Below, piece after piece: positions 10,971 to 24,009 of a stretch of 64,000 bases of DNA. A program made the position numbers and the translations under genes. Position 1 is the stretch's first letter, and the number at the start of each line of letters is the position of its first letter. The DNA comes from Strobilurus pachycystidiatus (lineage: Eukaryota; Basidiomycota; Agaricomycetes; Agaricales; Physalacriaceae): NCBI GenBank assembly GCA_019915135.1, contig JAHLMK010000008.1:992001-1056000 (forward strand). Reading direction: 5' to 3'. Below the pieces are notes generated by a model, which searched no databases, was not told where the DNA came from, and worked only from the letters and a program-made list of their open reading frames with translations.

Positions 10971-11200
10971 AATTCGATGATGGTCTTTTGGAGCCTAAGA
11001 AACTGATAGCGTGCGAAGTCCACGCCATCCATAGCACAGGTCATGCTGTAGGTCAGCGTTACTTCTCAGTCTTCTGGTCATTTCACAGAGGATGATGGCA
11101 GCGTCCCTGGGATTGCACAGCCACGAGATAAGATTGATTGGAAATCGGACCAGGGATGTTTTACCCCCGTGATGTCCACCCATCTTGGCTGTTGACGACC

Positions 11201-14200
11201 ATGGCAGAGCGCCAGCATTCCTCTCCCAAGCCTCAAAGCCCTGCCTCTGCTGACCTTGAGCTTGGGGTGCGCCCTCTGCCGGTCCCGGCGCCGCTGCCGC
11301 TGCCGCCTTCCGCGATGTCCAAGCCATTTTCCCCGCCGCCACAGGCCTCGACGTCAGGCAGCCCGTCCTCCAACTCCAAGCCGCTACCATTCAACGTAGG
11401 AGAAGAATTGCCCCTTCCACCACGTCAGTCACCAGGCAACCAGTCGAAATCGAAAGTGTCCACGCCGCGACCTCCGGATTCCGCCCCAGGTTCGTCAGCG
11501 CAGAAATCACCCGACAGCACGCGTCCGCTGAATGTCACGGACGCCCTGAGCTATTTGGATGCCGTCAAAGTCCAGTTCCAGGACAAGCCGGAGGTGTACA
11601 ACAGGTTCCTGGACATAATGAAGGATTTTAAAGGACAAGTGTGCGTAACCGTCACTCCGTTCGTCTATTGGTCTCATCCACGGACAGCATCGACACTCCT
11701 GGTGTCATTCAGCGAGTGTCCCGGCTTTTCCACGGGAACCCCATTCTCATCCAGGGCTTCAACACATTCCTGCCTGTGGGGTACCGCATTGACATCTCTG
11801 CCGATCCGTCCGACCCAAATACCATTACGGTCACGACCCCGCAAGGCACCGTCACCCAGAGCACAAACGGCTTTCCAGTTCTTCCTCGCCCCCCTCCTCC
11901 TTCCTCGGATATCCCCGGATTTGGTCCCAATCTCGCGCATCCGCTTCCATACCCACCTGGCGTTCCTCCTGGCGTAGTTCCGCCTCTTGGTAGCGGAACA
12001 CACTCACGTTCTATGACACCCCAGGCGTTCCACCCCCCGTCTCAGATCGGTCCTCCCTTCGATGCCTTGGGGCCCTTTCATGCAACGTCCGCTGCAGCCA
12101 CACTCTTGGGTGGCTTGAATAAAAGACACCCCGACCCGCAACCCCAAGGCAATCCTACCGAATTTCACCACGCCATCCAGTATCTGAACAAAATAAAGGC
12201 CCGTTACAACGACAATCCGAACACCTACAAGCAATTCCTTGATATCCTTCAAACTTACCAAAAGGAACCGAAGACGCATGCGAATGAGGTACTTCCAACT
12301 GCCATTGTTCTATTCGCTCACTACTTATCGCTTCCAGTCGCCGGTCTACATGCAAGTCCAGAGTCTCTTCAAAGATGCTCCCGACCTGTTGGCCGAATTC
12401 AAGGACTTTCTTCCCGAAGTGGCTATGATGTCCCAAGGTGGAATGCAGATTGCGCCACACGCGGCTGTTGGATCCTCGTCTGCTGGGCCTTCATCCTCCT
12501 GGAGTGGTCCACCGGAGTCTTCCAGCTCTCCAGATAAGGTGCCGAAGAAAGCCACGCAACCTCTGAAGCGAAAGAAAAGAGTCCCAGACAAAGACGTGAC
12601 CCCAGTTCCCCCTGCGAAACCGGCCACTGGCAGTAAGGTATGCCTAGTTTCTCGGAATACTTCACGACAATCCTCAGGTTTCGTTCATTATCTTCAGGTT
12701 AAAAAGGCGAAACATCACCACAAAGAACCTGGCTCACCGACCTTCTCTCCATACTCTGCCCCTTCACCTCAACCTGCTCATAGCCACTCTCATCCCCACG
12801 GGCATGCACACACTTCAAATCCTGGGCTACCGCCTGCTCCTGTTCCTCACTCTCACACCATGCAACCCCCGACGTCAACTCAGTCATTGTCCGCCAATGC
12901 ACCATCGGCATCGGCAGACAACAAACTCTTATTCTTCGATCGGGCAAAGAAAGCTCTAGAGAATCGAGAAATCTACGAGGAATTCCTGAAACTTCTGAGT
13001 CTCTTCTCGAAAGACATCATTGACCTAAGGACCCTCATTGAGCGAAGTCGGGCCTTCTTGGGCGAAAGCGACTTGATGCTGGAATTCAAAGAACTCGTCG
13101 GTTGGGACGCTAAGCAGGAAAGTTCAGAAAACGGACCGCCTGGGAGCATCAGAACGGGGCCACCAGAAGCTCTTTCGGCATTGCCTGTCGACGACGGTGA
13201 GGGTCCGAGCTATCGAAGACTCCCCGAAAGTGTCAGTTTCAGTTTCCGCCTCAGTACTTGAAAGTCACTTAATATTGCGTAGGAGATACGATTAGCCTGT
13301 TCCGGGCGAGATGAACTCTGTCGATCGGTGCTGAACGACGAATGGGTCTCACATCCCACGTGGGCATCTGAGGAGGCTGGCTTCCAAACCCACAAGAAGA
13401 ACTCTTTTGAAGAGGCACTTCATCGGTGTGAGGAGGAGAGACATGAATATCACGTCCAGCTGCAGGCCCTTACCGCCACTATAGCCCATCTGGAGCCATT
13501 ATACGCTCGCATTGAAGAAATGTCGAACGAGGAGCGCGCAACGTTTCGGCTGAAGCCTGACCTTGGTGGCTCGGGACGGTGCCTGTACGAGCGTATCATC
13601 AAACGGATCTATGGGCGAGACGCCTCTATCGAAGTCCTCAAAGCCTTACAGGAATACCCGGCAAATACCATTCCTGTTGTTCTTTCTCGCTTGAAGATGA
13701 AGGACGAAGAGTGGCGTCGTGCTCAAAGGGAATGGAGTCGGACGTGGCGAGAAGTGGATTCGAAGAACTTCTACAAGTCTCTGGATCATCAGGGAATCAG
13801 CTTCAAAGTGAACGACAAGAAGAACATTACGGCGAAGCACTTCGTTGCCGACATAGAGACCGTCAAACTCGAGCAGATTGCTGCCCAGGAGCACAGCTCT
13901 ATTCCCGCATGCGCGCGCGGTTCTGTCGGATATCAATTCGAATATACATTCCAGGACACCTCGGTTCTTCACGACTCTTTGAAAATGGTCTTTTCGTTTT
14001 TAGATCGCTCCCAGGGCACGTACACACCACAAGAACGGCGCGGAGTAGAGAGTTTTCTCCGGACGTTCGTGCCCACACTATTTATGTATCCCCAAACCGA
14101 GTTCAGCGACGCATGTGGCCCGTTTGAAACTGCTCAGGACGAGGAGCAGGACATTGAACGGGCTGGCCGACGGTCAGCTGGGAGCTCGCATTCTGCCTAC

Positions 14201-15654
14201 GTCAATGGTGTCCGTCCGGTCGACCTTCGGAAAAAGCTGTTGAAAACGGCCCAAGAAAGGTCCGCAGAAGGCTCGGGCTCTGCATCTGCTGCTGGGTCTC
14301 GTGCACCCTCTCCCGGCGGATCCAGTCATCGCTCCCCTTCGAGTAAACCGGAGCAGACGAAAGCTGATGTAGGTGCCGATATCTGGATCAAGGAGACAAT
14401 AGCGACATCCTCCCATGCTGAGAATGTCGTATTCGACGCGGATTCTGAACGTCCATTTTTTGCCAATACAACGTTCTATACACTTCTACGGCATCTCCAG
14501 GTCAGTAGCTTCCTCACAAGGAGTCACTGGTAACTCATCATTAGTTCAACAGCTACTCTATTCTCGCCTTCTGATGTGCAAGGGAATCGGACAGGCATTG
14601 GCGGCTGAAAAGCATTCTGAATTACTGGCCAATCCTGTCGCTGTTGAACTTGGATTAGACGATCCGAACGGTCCAGCCACGTTACTCAAGCAAACTGTGG
14701 ACAATCTGCAAGATCGAGCAAAGGATGAGACGAACGTCGTTTACCTCTATCTGCTGCATGCTTGCGAGAAGATGTTCGCGAATGACCTTGATCAGATCTC
14801 ATTTGAGGAGCATATGAGATGGTTCTTTGGTAACAATGTGAGCGAGCTGACTGTTCACTTTCGAGAGGGTCACCTCAAACTTTTCCATTTATACAGGCCT
14901 ATCACTTGTTCACCTTAGACAAATTGATCACCGCACTGGTGAAACAGGTGGGACAATGTGCTATTTGTGTCGGGCGTGACAGCTAACCATCGATCTATTA
15001 TTGTGTGCGCAGGTTCAGACTATTCTTATGGATAGCAAATGTCAAGAGCTGTGGTCGCTCCTTCAGAGCGCGCAGCAGACCAGTCTCATCACCAATCAGG
15101 ATGTCATTCGATACCGGCGTGAGGCCGAGATGCATGTTGGGCAAGACGACAACCTATACCGCCTCCAATGGGTAAGGTTATGCCTATTCTTGGAGTCTAT
15201 TTGCGAGACTGAGGGGCGAGTACAGGTGCGGGACTCGAAGACAGTTAAGGTTCAGCTCATGGGGGCGGAAGATCCGAGTGTCAATGGCGTCGCCAGTGCA
15301 ACTAACAGGTGGAGAGAATATGCCCACACCTATGTGATGCGCCATCCCACGGAGTGGGTTGGAAAGGATGAGAAGAACGCAAAAGTATTTCTGTCAAGGT
15401 GAAGGATACCCCCAATCAGTCTGGACTCATTATTGATAGCAAGTCTTAATTTTAGGACTAGCCGGCAATCGGTGGAGGAAACATCCGTATCAGGAGAGGG
15501 CATGATGAGTATCCGGATTGGTCTGCCGAGCTACAAACTGGTGTATGAGAGCGGGTCGGAAGATGCGATGTGGCGCCGGGAGATTAATAGCGGCCTTGCC
15601 CTGAAGGCCCAGCAGAGGGAGGAGGACCGCAGGCGGAGTAAGTGGGCTCTGTAG
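11201..15654 (+). CDS. SIN3: Sin3 transcriptional corepressor scaffold
   Basis: About nine introns and 1,310 residues. After a Pro/Ser-rich N-terminus, three paired amphipathic helix domains follow. PAH1 starts near residue 113 ([20 protein letters not shown]), with [14 protein letters not shown] after the first intron. PAH2 is at [19 protein letters not shown], and PAH3 at [20 protein letters not shown]. Next is the histone-deacetylase interaction domain ([20 protein letters not shown]) and the conserved C-terminal Sin3 region ([25 protein letters not shown]). Sin3 scaffolds the Rpd3-type deacetylase complex on DNA-bound repressors in the nucleus. ATG 11201 was chosen for its ACCATGG context; an in-frame ATG at 11156 would add 15 residues. 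Stop at 15654. Confidence 0.92.
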
Positions 15655-15884
15655 GCCGATTGTACACCCAAGAAGGAAGGTCTATTTATAGTGCTAGCAA
15701 ATCTCGTCACGGAAGTTGGTCACGAATCCGGGATTTTGACAGAATTAGACAAACTGCTTAAATAATAATTCCAAAATTATGGGCGGCACCTGAGAGCAGG
15801 CCGTGTCTGTTCCTCCCACCATCTTCGACGCCGACAGCCGCCCATTGACGGTGCCTCTGCTGCTTGTCGCACCCATCGTTGGCT

Positions 15885-17671
15885 ATGATAGGCACTGGCC
15901 GAGCCGGCCCCTCCACTGCCCCGTCTCGTCGCCGCACCAAGCGTTCCACCCGTCCATTTGCGCGGTCGCCATCTCCATCCTCGTCCCTGCTCTCCCTGCT
16001 CGCCAGCGTGGCCGCATCAGTGCCCGCGGCCGATTGCACCCCCCTACCATTTCTGTGTCCACCATACGCACCGACTGTTGACCCTCTGTCCGAGGTCGCC
16101 GTCGCCGACGACTCGGTTGACCCATTCGCGGCTCCTGTAGTTCTATTCGCGGGCCATACCAAACGCCCAGCACGGGGACGTATGCCAATGAAGTATGAGC
16201 AGAATGAGGACGGCAAGTGGAGAAAAGCAGAGTCGTATACCTTGTACGGGTCGACGATGTGTCCGGTGAGTCTAGCTGGCCCTTCGCTATCCTGTCTATC
16301 CTCAACCTAGAGCAGTCCTGTGACTCGACATCGTCTTCAGTGGCCGCCTCCGCAACAGCGACGATATCCACTGATGCAGCAACCTCGCCCTCTATTGATG
16401 GGGACATACTGGATACCCTTCCCAATGGCTGGTCACCGCTCGACCACGAACCAAAAACCAGTCTGATCGTTACGCTCTCTCTCGTTCTCGCTTTCCTCAT
16501 CTGCTTCCTGATCATTGGCTGTCTGTTTTGGCGTCGGAAAGCTCGGCGGAAACATAGGGAAAACGACGTTGAAATGAAGGCCATTTCTCGTTTCGGACGC
16601 GGTGGTCCGGCGGAGGATGAGGAAGCGCTTACTGAAAGGGGGGTGCGGAGGAAGAAGAAGATTTGGGCCAGGGCGACGGCCAGATGGAAGGCGAATGCTC
16701 GCGCTCGTCAGAGACGTGGTAAGAGGAGTCTTCTGACCAACGTCAACACTAGCCGCACCTCCCTCCAACAACCCGACCCACCTGCTGGTCCAGTCCCACA
16801 AGATCGTGACGACACTCTTTCTTACGTATCCATTTCACGTCCCTCCTCGAGACAGTCTTCTGGACATTCTCCATCCACCACCGGGGAGGGAGCAGTGCCA
16901 CCTGTCCGCTCATCTGCGTCTCCAGCGGCATCCTCCGTCGAGTCCCTCCCAATCTCCGCATCTTTATCTCCCATCGGTCGCCCACCACCCGCATCTCCCC
17001 CAGCATACCACAACCCTCACCGTGCAGAAATACTCGATATCCACACCAGCACTTCTCATGTACCCAAGTCCGCATCATCTTTGAACGCCCCTCTATCACC
17101 ATCCTACCATAGGCATACGGCTCGACGTCCCTCCCATCAACCGCTAAGTCGTCCCTCGTCGTCACACGAGAACTCGGATGCTTTACCATACTCGCCGTCA
17201 GCAGCTCATGTCGCCACGGATGATAAGGCCCTTCTCGCGCGTCTCAACGAGATGGCGAGTCATCCTCCACACGACAGTTCAGGTCATCACCAGGAATCAT
17301 CTGCTCCCGTTTGGGAAGACGAAGATCTTGATGACTTTGAACCAAGCTCATCCTCGGGCGATGCAAGCGGAAGCTCGTCATTGCAGGTTTTTCCACCGCC
17401 GTCTGTTCCCGTCTCTTCAAAGGGCAAGATGGCCGCGGAATACTACGATTATTCGTATTCCCTCTTTGACGACGACATAGAGAGTTTAGAGCCCGAACTC
17501 GGGCCGTCTGCTCCTCCGTTCGAAGCAGTACCTCCCATGCCATCTGACGATGGTAACCTTGTTCCTTCCGCTCCAGTTCTGGACGAATTTGCAGATGATC
17601 GGACACCTTCAGCCCCACTTCAAGCCGTAGATGAGTCTACCGTCGTATATCCTCCGCATTACCATTCCTAG
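15885..17671 (+). CDS. Single-pass membrane protein with PPxY and PSAP motifs
   Basis: An ATG at 15885 precedes a basic N-terminus and a hydrophobic stretch (SLLSLLASVAASVPA), then a Cys-containing outer region. One intron begins at 16266, and its acceptor must be the second AG of CCTAGAG to keep frame (...MCP-QSCDST). A single strong membrane segment (TSLIVTLSLVLAFLICFLII) is followed by a basic stop-transfer and a long Ser/Pro-rich tail. The tail carries two PPxY motifs (PPAY at 16997, PPHY at 17651) and three PSAP motifs (17504, 17564, 17606). PPxY binds WW domains of Nedd4/Rsp5 ligases, and P[ST]AP binds the ESCRT-I subunit Tsg101/Vps23. The likely role is a membrane adaptor for ubiquitination or sorting (inference). 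No enzymatic domain. Confidence 0.75.
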
Positions 17672-18788
17672 CAACCCAAGTACTGTTGGACGTTGTGTAT
17701 ATATCCCTCCATCTATGTTGTGACATTTTCTCTAAGCATTATCTGTTTCTACTTATCTAGCACACATCTGTATTGTAGCATGCTAAGCTTACGCGTTCAA
17801 CTGGGAAGGAAACCCTCTTCCATGACTAGCTCGGTCCGATACTTGTCCGATACTCGATACAAAAGATCATCGATGTCAAGTCGAGTCTGATCCGCGTCGT
17901 AGGTCCAGCGATGTGAGACAATATACTATAATATAGTTCGTCGGCCCAGTGATATATATGACATTATAATCGAAGGCTCGGTGCGTATGGCCCAATTTCA
18001 CCGACTCTCTGTGTCAGCGTTGAATCCGATTTTGGAAGCGTCATACACCAATGTCGATGTGCGCTGCTCCAGGCTCGGTAGGGCGACAGGCGGGGAGTAG
18101 CAATATAGCCGCGAAAGTACCGTCAAAGTTGCACGAACATCATGATGGTCTGCACTGACATATGTACTAGATGGCACATGGGTCGAGAGTCGAGGCAACA
18201 GATACCGAGCCGAAAAGGAAGACTAGATCACGGCTGTCTCTAACCGCGTCACCGTAGCATCAGCCAGTGCAGGAATCATACGTACTCCAATTATCTAGGA
18301 CATGCGAAGTTACCTGACCTGCACACCATTCGGTGGATGGTATATAAGGTCAAGATGAGATCGAGGGCACCAGTGGCAGGAAGCTGCCCTCGTGACAGAC
18401 ACCGGTTCTGACAGCTTCAGCTGTCCCGAAAGTGGTTTGACAGACGCATGGAATTCATCTAGGCTTTGGCTCGTACACAATGTGTGTGCAAGACAGCAGA
18501 GTGATCAGCATGACCATGGTCAGCTTTTAGGTCTTTCCTATACAAGGGTCCGATTGAAAGTTGTCACAGTGAGGGGGGAGAGGTTGACAGGTGGAGAGGG
18601 CGCCAGCCATTCGGTAGACTCAAAAGTAATCATAGTCGGGGAGGGGTTGAGTTCAGCAGAGAGAACTGAGAAGAAGTTTCGTGCAGGACGCGACCAAGGA
18701 GCGTGAGAAAAGCATGCCTCATTTGGATACTAGCGTGCAGTCGATCAAGCGTATTTTTCAGGTTGCTTCCGACTGTCAGCTACTTAGC
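17672..18788. other. Intergenic region without recognised gene
   Basis: 1.1 kb between the membrane adaptor gene and SYO1, both on the plus strand. Short AT-rich stretches near 17920-17970 could be 3' UTR or poly(A) signal. The open frame at 18392-18706 and the in-frame extension upstream of the SYO1 ATG show no family resemblance and are probably leader. Confidence 0.5.
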
Positions 18789-21371
18789 ATGGGCAAATCA
18801 CAGAAACAACGGTCGATGCGCCGCCACAACCCAATGCGTGTCCCGGACTCGCATCTGACAAAAGGACTTGCTTCCGCCAGCTCTACATCGTCAAAATCTG
18901 AGCAGATTTTACCCATAATTCAAAAGGTCATTCAACATTGCCATTCCCTCCAAAATATCTCTGATAGACCTCGAGGCCAGATGGAGGGGGCTGACGCTGC
19001 AGAACGCAAATGGGCCTGTGTGGCGGTGTCAAATATAATACAAAATGACCCTTCGACGCGTCGCTTGCTTCAAGGGAAGAACATCGTCGGTGCATTGATC
19101 TCGCGATTGACCGACACTGAGGAGGAAGTGGTGGTTGAGGCTATGGGCTCATTAAGGTGCGCTCACCGCTCGCTGATTCAGCACACATCTCATGTACAAC
19201 ATGTAGAAATCTTTGTATCGACGGCGGATACGACATTTGTGCGGAGATGTACAACAAAAATATCCTGGTTCCCCTCAAAACATTCATCCCCAAGGCAGGA
19301 GCGGCCAACACAGCTTTTCTGAAGCTAACCTTCCGCTCAGATATCGGCTACACTCGAACAATATCTCCAAAACCCCAAAACTGCACCAGAAAATGCTGCA
19401 AAGCTTGTTTATGAATTTGCGGACAATGTCATCACCACGCTCTGGTGCTTGTCGTCAGTCGTCTTTCTCCAGATCTCTGATCATCTCTGATCAAAGTCTC
19501 GCAGAGAAACCTCCAACAAAGCTCTGAATGCCATTAACGCGATACAGCTTGTGCCGTTTCTGATGTCCTTCTTAGCATCGCGAGACAAGTTGCCATTGTC
19601 TCCTGTTACTGCGGCTGGTGGGGAGTTCGCTCAATCATTGTAAAATTGAGTCTCAGCATCTTTCAGCTCAGTGTTTATACGTACTCACTGATGATAACGA
19701 TCCTGCGATTTACGGGGTCAAAACGAACGCTGAATACATCAACTGTCTACTCGGTATTGCCAAAACTGCTGAGACCTCTCAAGCACCAAACGGCAAAACC
19801 GATCAGCGAAGACTTGCTATGGCCGTCCTCGCGGCTGGTAAACAACACGTCCTATCCTTCGTGCCATCTTATTGATCTCATAACGGACAGGTATACTCCG
19901 CAATATCACCCCTCTACCAATGACTGTAGCCGCTTCGGCCATTGATATGGACCAGGAGATCATACTTCCCCTCCTCCAACCCGTTCTCACATCCGTAAAT
20001 CTTCAGGAAGTTTCCAACTCTGTTCAGGACCTCGCCACCAAGCAGGTATGTTTTCTCAGCGACTCTATTGATTGGAAAGATCGGTCTTATCTGTTACACA
20101 GGCCAACGAACCACAGATGGACAAGCTCTCGCTCAAAAACACTCCTCAGTCAGACCACAAAACCCCCATCGAGATTGAACTTGACCGGATTGAGACCCAG
20201 TTACGGACGGTTCAGCTGGCACTCGAGATTCTGACCGGCACCTGTGCGACGCTTCCGGATCCTGATGTTGCAAAACATGATGATGAAAAAGAGCATGATG
20301 ATGATGAAGACGAAGACGAGATGGTCGAGGGCGATGTTGAAAGGGGAGATGACGATGCAGGTAGGCTCCTGGCCACGTTTACCAAAATCTCACTGAATCT
20401 TGTTATCTATGGAAGAGATGGACGTTGAGATGACTGCAACCGATTCAGAAAAGCCGCTTGGTACAACAACCACTTCACTGTTGCCTGCACTAGTGCCAGC
20501 TCTCTTGCAGCTCATCCAACCAACGTCCCTGTCATTTCCTCCATTGGCTTCGCCATCAATACACCCTCCTACCACCTCGGCCCTCAGCGGTATACATATA
20601 AGCGCACTCGAATGTCTGAACAACATATTTCTGGCCTTGGCCAGGTCGGCCAATTATTCGGTCTCTTCGGATAAGTCAGCTGGCAACAGCGTATGGAGCA
20701 GCCTCTGGAATGGGCTCGGTACTGTTGGTACGGAGTTTGGATTGGGACAGGAACGTCGGCGGGAGTTCTGGGAGGTATCTGTAGGCGTTCTTTGGGGTAT
20801 CGGTAACGTGTGGAAAGGTGTCTTGGTGCGTTTCGTTCCTTTACGACGGGAACATGTCGTACTTACTACTAAACTTTGTAGCCGCCGAATGCTGAGCAGA
20901 TTAACCTGCTCGTGCAATTCTGTAACACGAGCAAGGATGAAGGTGCGCAGGTGAAGTGTATCGGCACTCTCGAATGTCTAGCGCAGTATCCAGATGATGT
21001 CGATGGCAATCGCGTATGTCCCGATTTTGCCGTCTTTTGGTTGTCTAACAATCTTGAAACAGACCATCGCGGAGTATCTGTTATCGCTCTTTCCTTCATC
21101 ACCGACATCGCCGACACTGGGCGTTGAACCTACCCTTCAGGCAGTGTCCGCCGTTATCGATATTTACTCGGACGAGATGATGCCCTACGATACAAACTTC
21201 CGCCAGGGAGACTATCTACATCGTCTGTCGTCCAGTATTGATGTGGTGAAGACGATGGTCAAAGGGATAGACCGACGCAAACCCGGTGGACGAGAGTTGC
21301 GTTTGAGAGGTGAAGAAGTTCGGGATAACCTCGTTGCTTTTGTCAAGTACCGGAAGAACCTGAAGTTGTAG
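18789..21371 (+). CDS. SYO1: Syo1 symportin, ribosomal protein L5/L11 import adaptor
   Basis: Begins MGKSQKQRSMRRHNPMRV, the characteristic Syo1/HEATR3 N-terminus. About 706 residues after nine introns. Armadillo/HEAT-type helical repeats run along the whole length: SNIIQNDPSTRRLL, RLTDTEEEVVVEAMGSLRN, ALNAINAIQLVPFLMSFLAS and AAQCLYVLTDDN. A strongly acidic loop (EHDDDEDEDEMVEGDVE) sits in the middle, as in known Syo1. The protein carries newly made uL18 (L5) and uL5 (L11) together into the nucleus via a karyopherin for 5S RNP assembly. One intron, 19295-19340, appears to be GC-AG (GCAGGA donor); no GT donor gives the conserved KTFIPK-ISATLEQYL join. Stop at 21371. Confidence 0.88.
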
Positions 21372-21581
21372 GACACGTTCAGGTTACTCAGAGTGGTTGG
21401 TTACTCTTGTAATGCTCATGATACATCATGCAAGTTTTGAGTTCGAGGTTCAGCCTAGTTGGACAAGTGACTACTACTTAGTAGTAGCGAACAATGTATA
21501 CAGGGACATCGTTCTCGCCGATGGTCCGATGCTGACATGTACAGTCAAGCACTAAAGGCTGACACAACTTTACTTCGAACC

Positions 21582-22144
21582 ATGAAGACTATCGTGCATA
21601 CAGATGAGGCCATCCCTCCGATGCCTGTCTTCTGTACGTTTCAGTTGACGTTCATTCAATTTACCGACAAACGCTTATCGCGCGATCTATCATAGCACAG
21701 GCTGTTATTTCAAGAGGTTATGTCTACGTCTCAGGAAACATCGGCTGCACGAAAGATTTCGTCGTCGTCGAAGGTGGGGTTCAAGCGCAAGCCGTAAGCG
21801 TGGTCAGAATATCTTAGACTTTGGCACTAAAGTTCTCAGCGGGCCGCTCTGGAGAACATATCCATCGTCTTGAAAGCGGCCGGATCAGGCTTGGAGCATA
21901 TCGTTAAGGCCAACATCTATCTTACAAGTATCAAGGATGACTTTGGACCGATGAATGAGGTTTATGCCGAGGTACGTGTGATAAGACAGCGCCACATTCA
22001 TTGAACTTCAAGCTTCTGACGCGCGAGAGCACTGTGCAGTTCTTTGCCAAAGACAACATGCCAGCACGCACATGTGTGCAAGTTGCAGCTCTTCCGTTGG
22101 GGGCATGCTTCGAGATGGAGTGTACAGCGGAAATACAGGATTAA
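21582..22144 (+). CDS. RidA/YjgF-family protein
   Basis: Four exons. Conserved elements are PMPVFSQAVISRGYVYVSGN, GGVQAQARAALENISIVLKAAG, ANIYLTSIKDDFGPMNEVYAE and FFAKDNMPARTCVQVAALPLG. The first join uses acceptor CATAG|CA, which restores the SQAV motif. RidA enzymes hydrolyse reactive enamine/imine intermediates from PLP enzymes and protect branched-chain and mitochondrial metabolism; the substrate-carboxylate-binding Arg of PARTCV is kept. About 124 residues, the usual size. No mitochondrial presequence is seen, so probably cytosolic. Convergent with the dehydrogenase at 22235, about 90 bp between stops. Confidence 0.88.
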
Positions 22145-22234
22145 CTTGATATCTATAGCACAGATGTGCAAACTTTCGTGCTCAAAGTGGTTTGAGCTGC
22201 TCGACCAATACATGAGGGTCCTCCCAAATAGTAA

Positions 22235-23809
22235 TTACTCCTCCCGGACGACACGTGTGTGCTTCGAAAGTCAGTGACACGACTTGTGTGGAGAGTAAGT
22301 GTATTACCTTGCCACTATCAAACGCGTCCAAGCCAGCTGACACCCTAGACCCAGCGACGATACCACTCCAATCCAAGGTTTCGACGATATCCCTACCTTC
22401 TGATCTCATCGTTTGGTGCAACGCGCGAGCAGTCAACAAGTGTTGATGAGCAACATCTATGAAGGGCATTGGAGAATTGTGTTCACTCGTCAGACGACGA
22501 ATATGCCTTGGGAGAGCCGTAAGACAAAAGTAAATGAAAGAAGAAATGGGTGTACGTTGCGTCCTTGATACCTCCATCGATTGCGAACCCGCTGCTTCCA
22601 TCGAAGTTGTCTTGGTACATACGTTCCGAGTAGGCGAGCGTTCTATGTTTGTTGTTACACTTGGAGAGTGACGCGTCGAGAGAGCAATACAATGTACATA
22701 CCCTGGCGCGGGGAAGATTTCTGAAGGGGAATCAATAGCTGTCGGAGTTTCCAACCAGGGAACATTACCTTGAACAAGACGGTGCACATTTTCAGCGCCA
22801 ACGCCCGACTTTTCGCCGAGAGTATATGCAGAGCCCAGAATTTCCAGAGAACCAAGTATCATCGAGTTAGCAATTAGTTTGCAAGTGGGGGCTAGAGTTC
22901 AGCCGGTGAGGAAGACCGAAGCTTCTTGGTTCATTGGACTCGCCTTTCTCCAAGTTTTCTCCCAAGTCGATAACCTTTCGCCCTACACTCCCCGGTCAGT
23001 GCCAGTTTGCAGAAGAGAGGCCAAACGCACCGACTGAAGGAACAAGAATGTGGGCGGCTTCTTTCTTTGAGCGATAATCACCGCTCATCACTGCGCCATT
23101 GTGAGGGAAATATGAGTCAAGGAAAGGTGTTACATACTGATGATGAGCTGTCCTTTTTTAGCTACTGCAGGGGGGCCTATGACGGGGCATGTGATGAGAT
23201 GCGAGTGCGGGATGGCGGAGACAAGCTCATCGAGTTCGCCTATGTCGAGTTTAAGAACGCAAGGATAGAGAAGAGGAAGCCCGTACCAGCAAGCGAGGGA
23301 TAGATCTGGTGACTCGAGCGATTAGGAACAACTGACTGAGCTGAAGCCTGATCAGTACTCACAGTGCTCGTTTCGACAAAGATTCTGTGCCGCGTAGAAG
23401 ATGTATCCTGGAGATAAGATGAGTATTGAACAGTATTTCGTCTGGCACAAACCTGGAGGGCCTTGGTCATCTCCTCGAAAGCCCACTTGACGACTGTGTC
23501 ACTGGCCAGAGACGTGAATATGATGTCACAGTCGCGCGCGACCTCTGCCAGACTCTCTGCGACTCGTACTTTGCCTTGGCCGGCTTCTTCGGCAAGCTGG
23601 TGCGTTTTGTCTGTCGACCTGTTCCAGACGAGGAGAGGCGGCCCATGCTGGGCGTGTTTGGGACGGTGGACGGCCAGATTGAGGGCCATTGGGTAGCCCA
23701 TGGCACCGAGGCCGACGAATCCAATCTGGATGGGCACGCCGGGCGAGGCCGGGCGCGAGTACGGCAGGCGGGGCGACGAAATCGAAAGCTCAGACACGGC
23801 GGGATTCAT
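22235..23809 (-). CDS. 3-hydroxyisobutyrate dehydrogenase-like NAD(P)-dependent oxidoreductase
   Basis: About 350 residues after roughly ten introns. The N-terminal NAD fold reads IGFVGLGAMGYPMALNLA, followed by LLVWNRSTDK and IIFTSLASDTVV. The middle has the substrate motif region ITCPVIGPPAVAKKGQLIIM, and KLIANSMILGSLEILGSAY holds the lysine of the beta-hydroxyacid dehydrogenase GxxxKxxxN-like site. The C-terminal helical domain includes FAIDGGIKDATHIRRLTSEH. One intron (22892-22943) is GC-AG (GCGAGT). The last intron (GTAATA...GAAG) is inferred and gives stop 22235; without it the frame runs to 22182. The substrate is unknown; relatives act on hydroxyisobutyrate, tartronate semialdehyde or succinic semialdehyde. 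It diverges from the kinase gene, 200 bp between ATGs. Confidence 0.85.
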
Positions 23810-24009
23810 GGCGGTACGTGATCAGCCAGCGATCGTGGCTGATGATTGATTTAAGCAACCCGTCAGCGCACGTGGTCCTCAGCTCGCTACAACTCGGTGC
23901 ATCCTCAGCCTGTCCTCTGCCTCCATCCCTCCGCCATCTCATGCAATTCTCGTCGCTGCCGGCCGCACTCTAACGCACCACCTGGCATCAGCGACAGAGA
24001 CAGGCGACC

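Noticed and set aside
15883..16584. 233-codon minus-strand frame
   Set aside because: Antisense to the PPxY/PSAP membrane protein; Arg-rich shadow that runs through the opposite strand's membrane segment.
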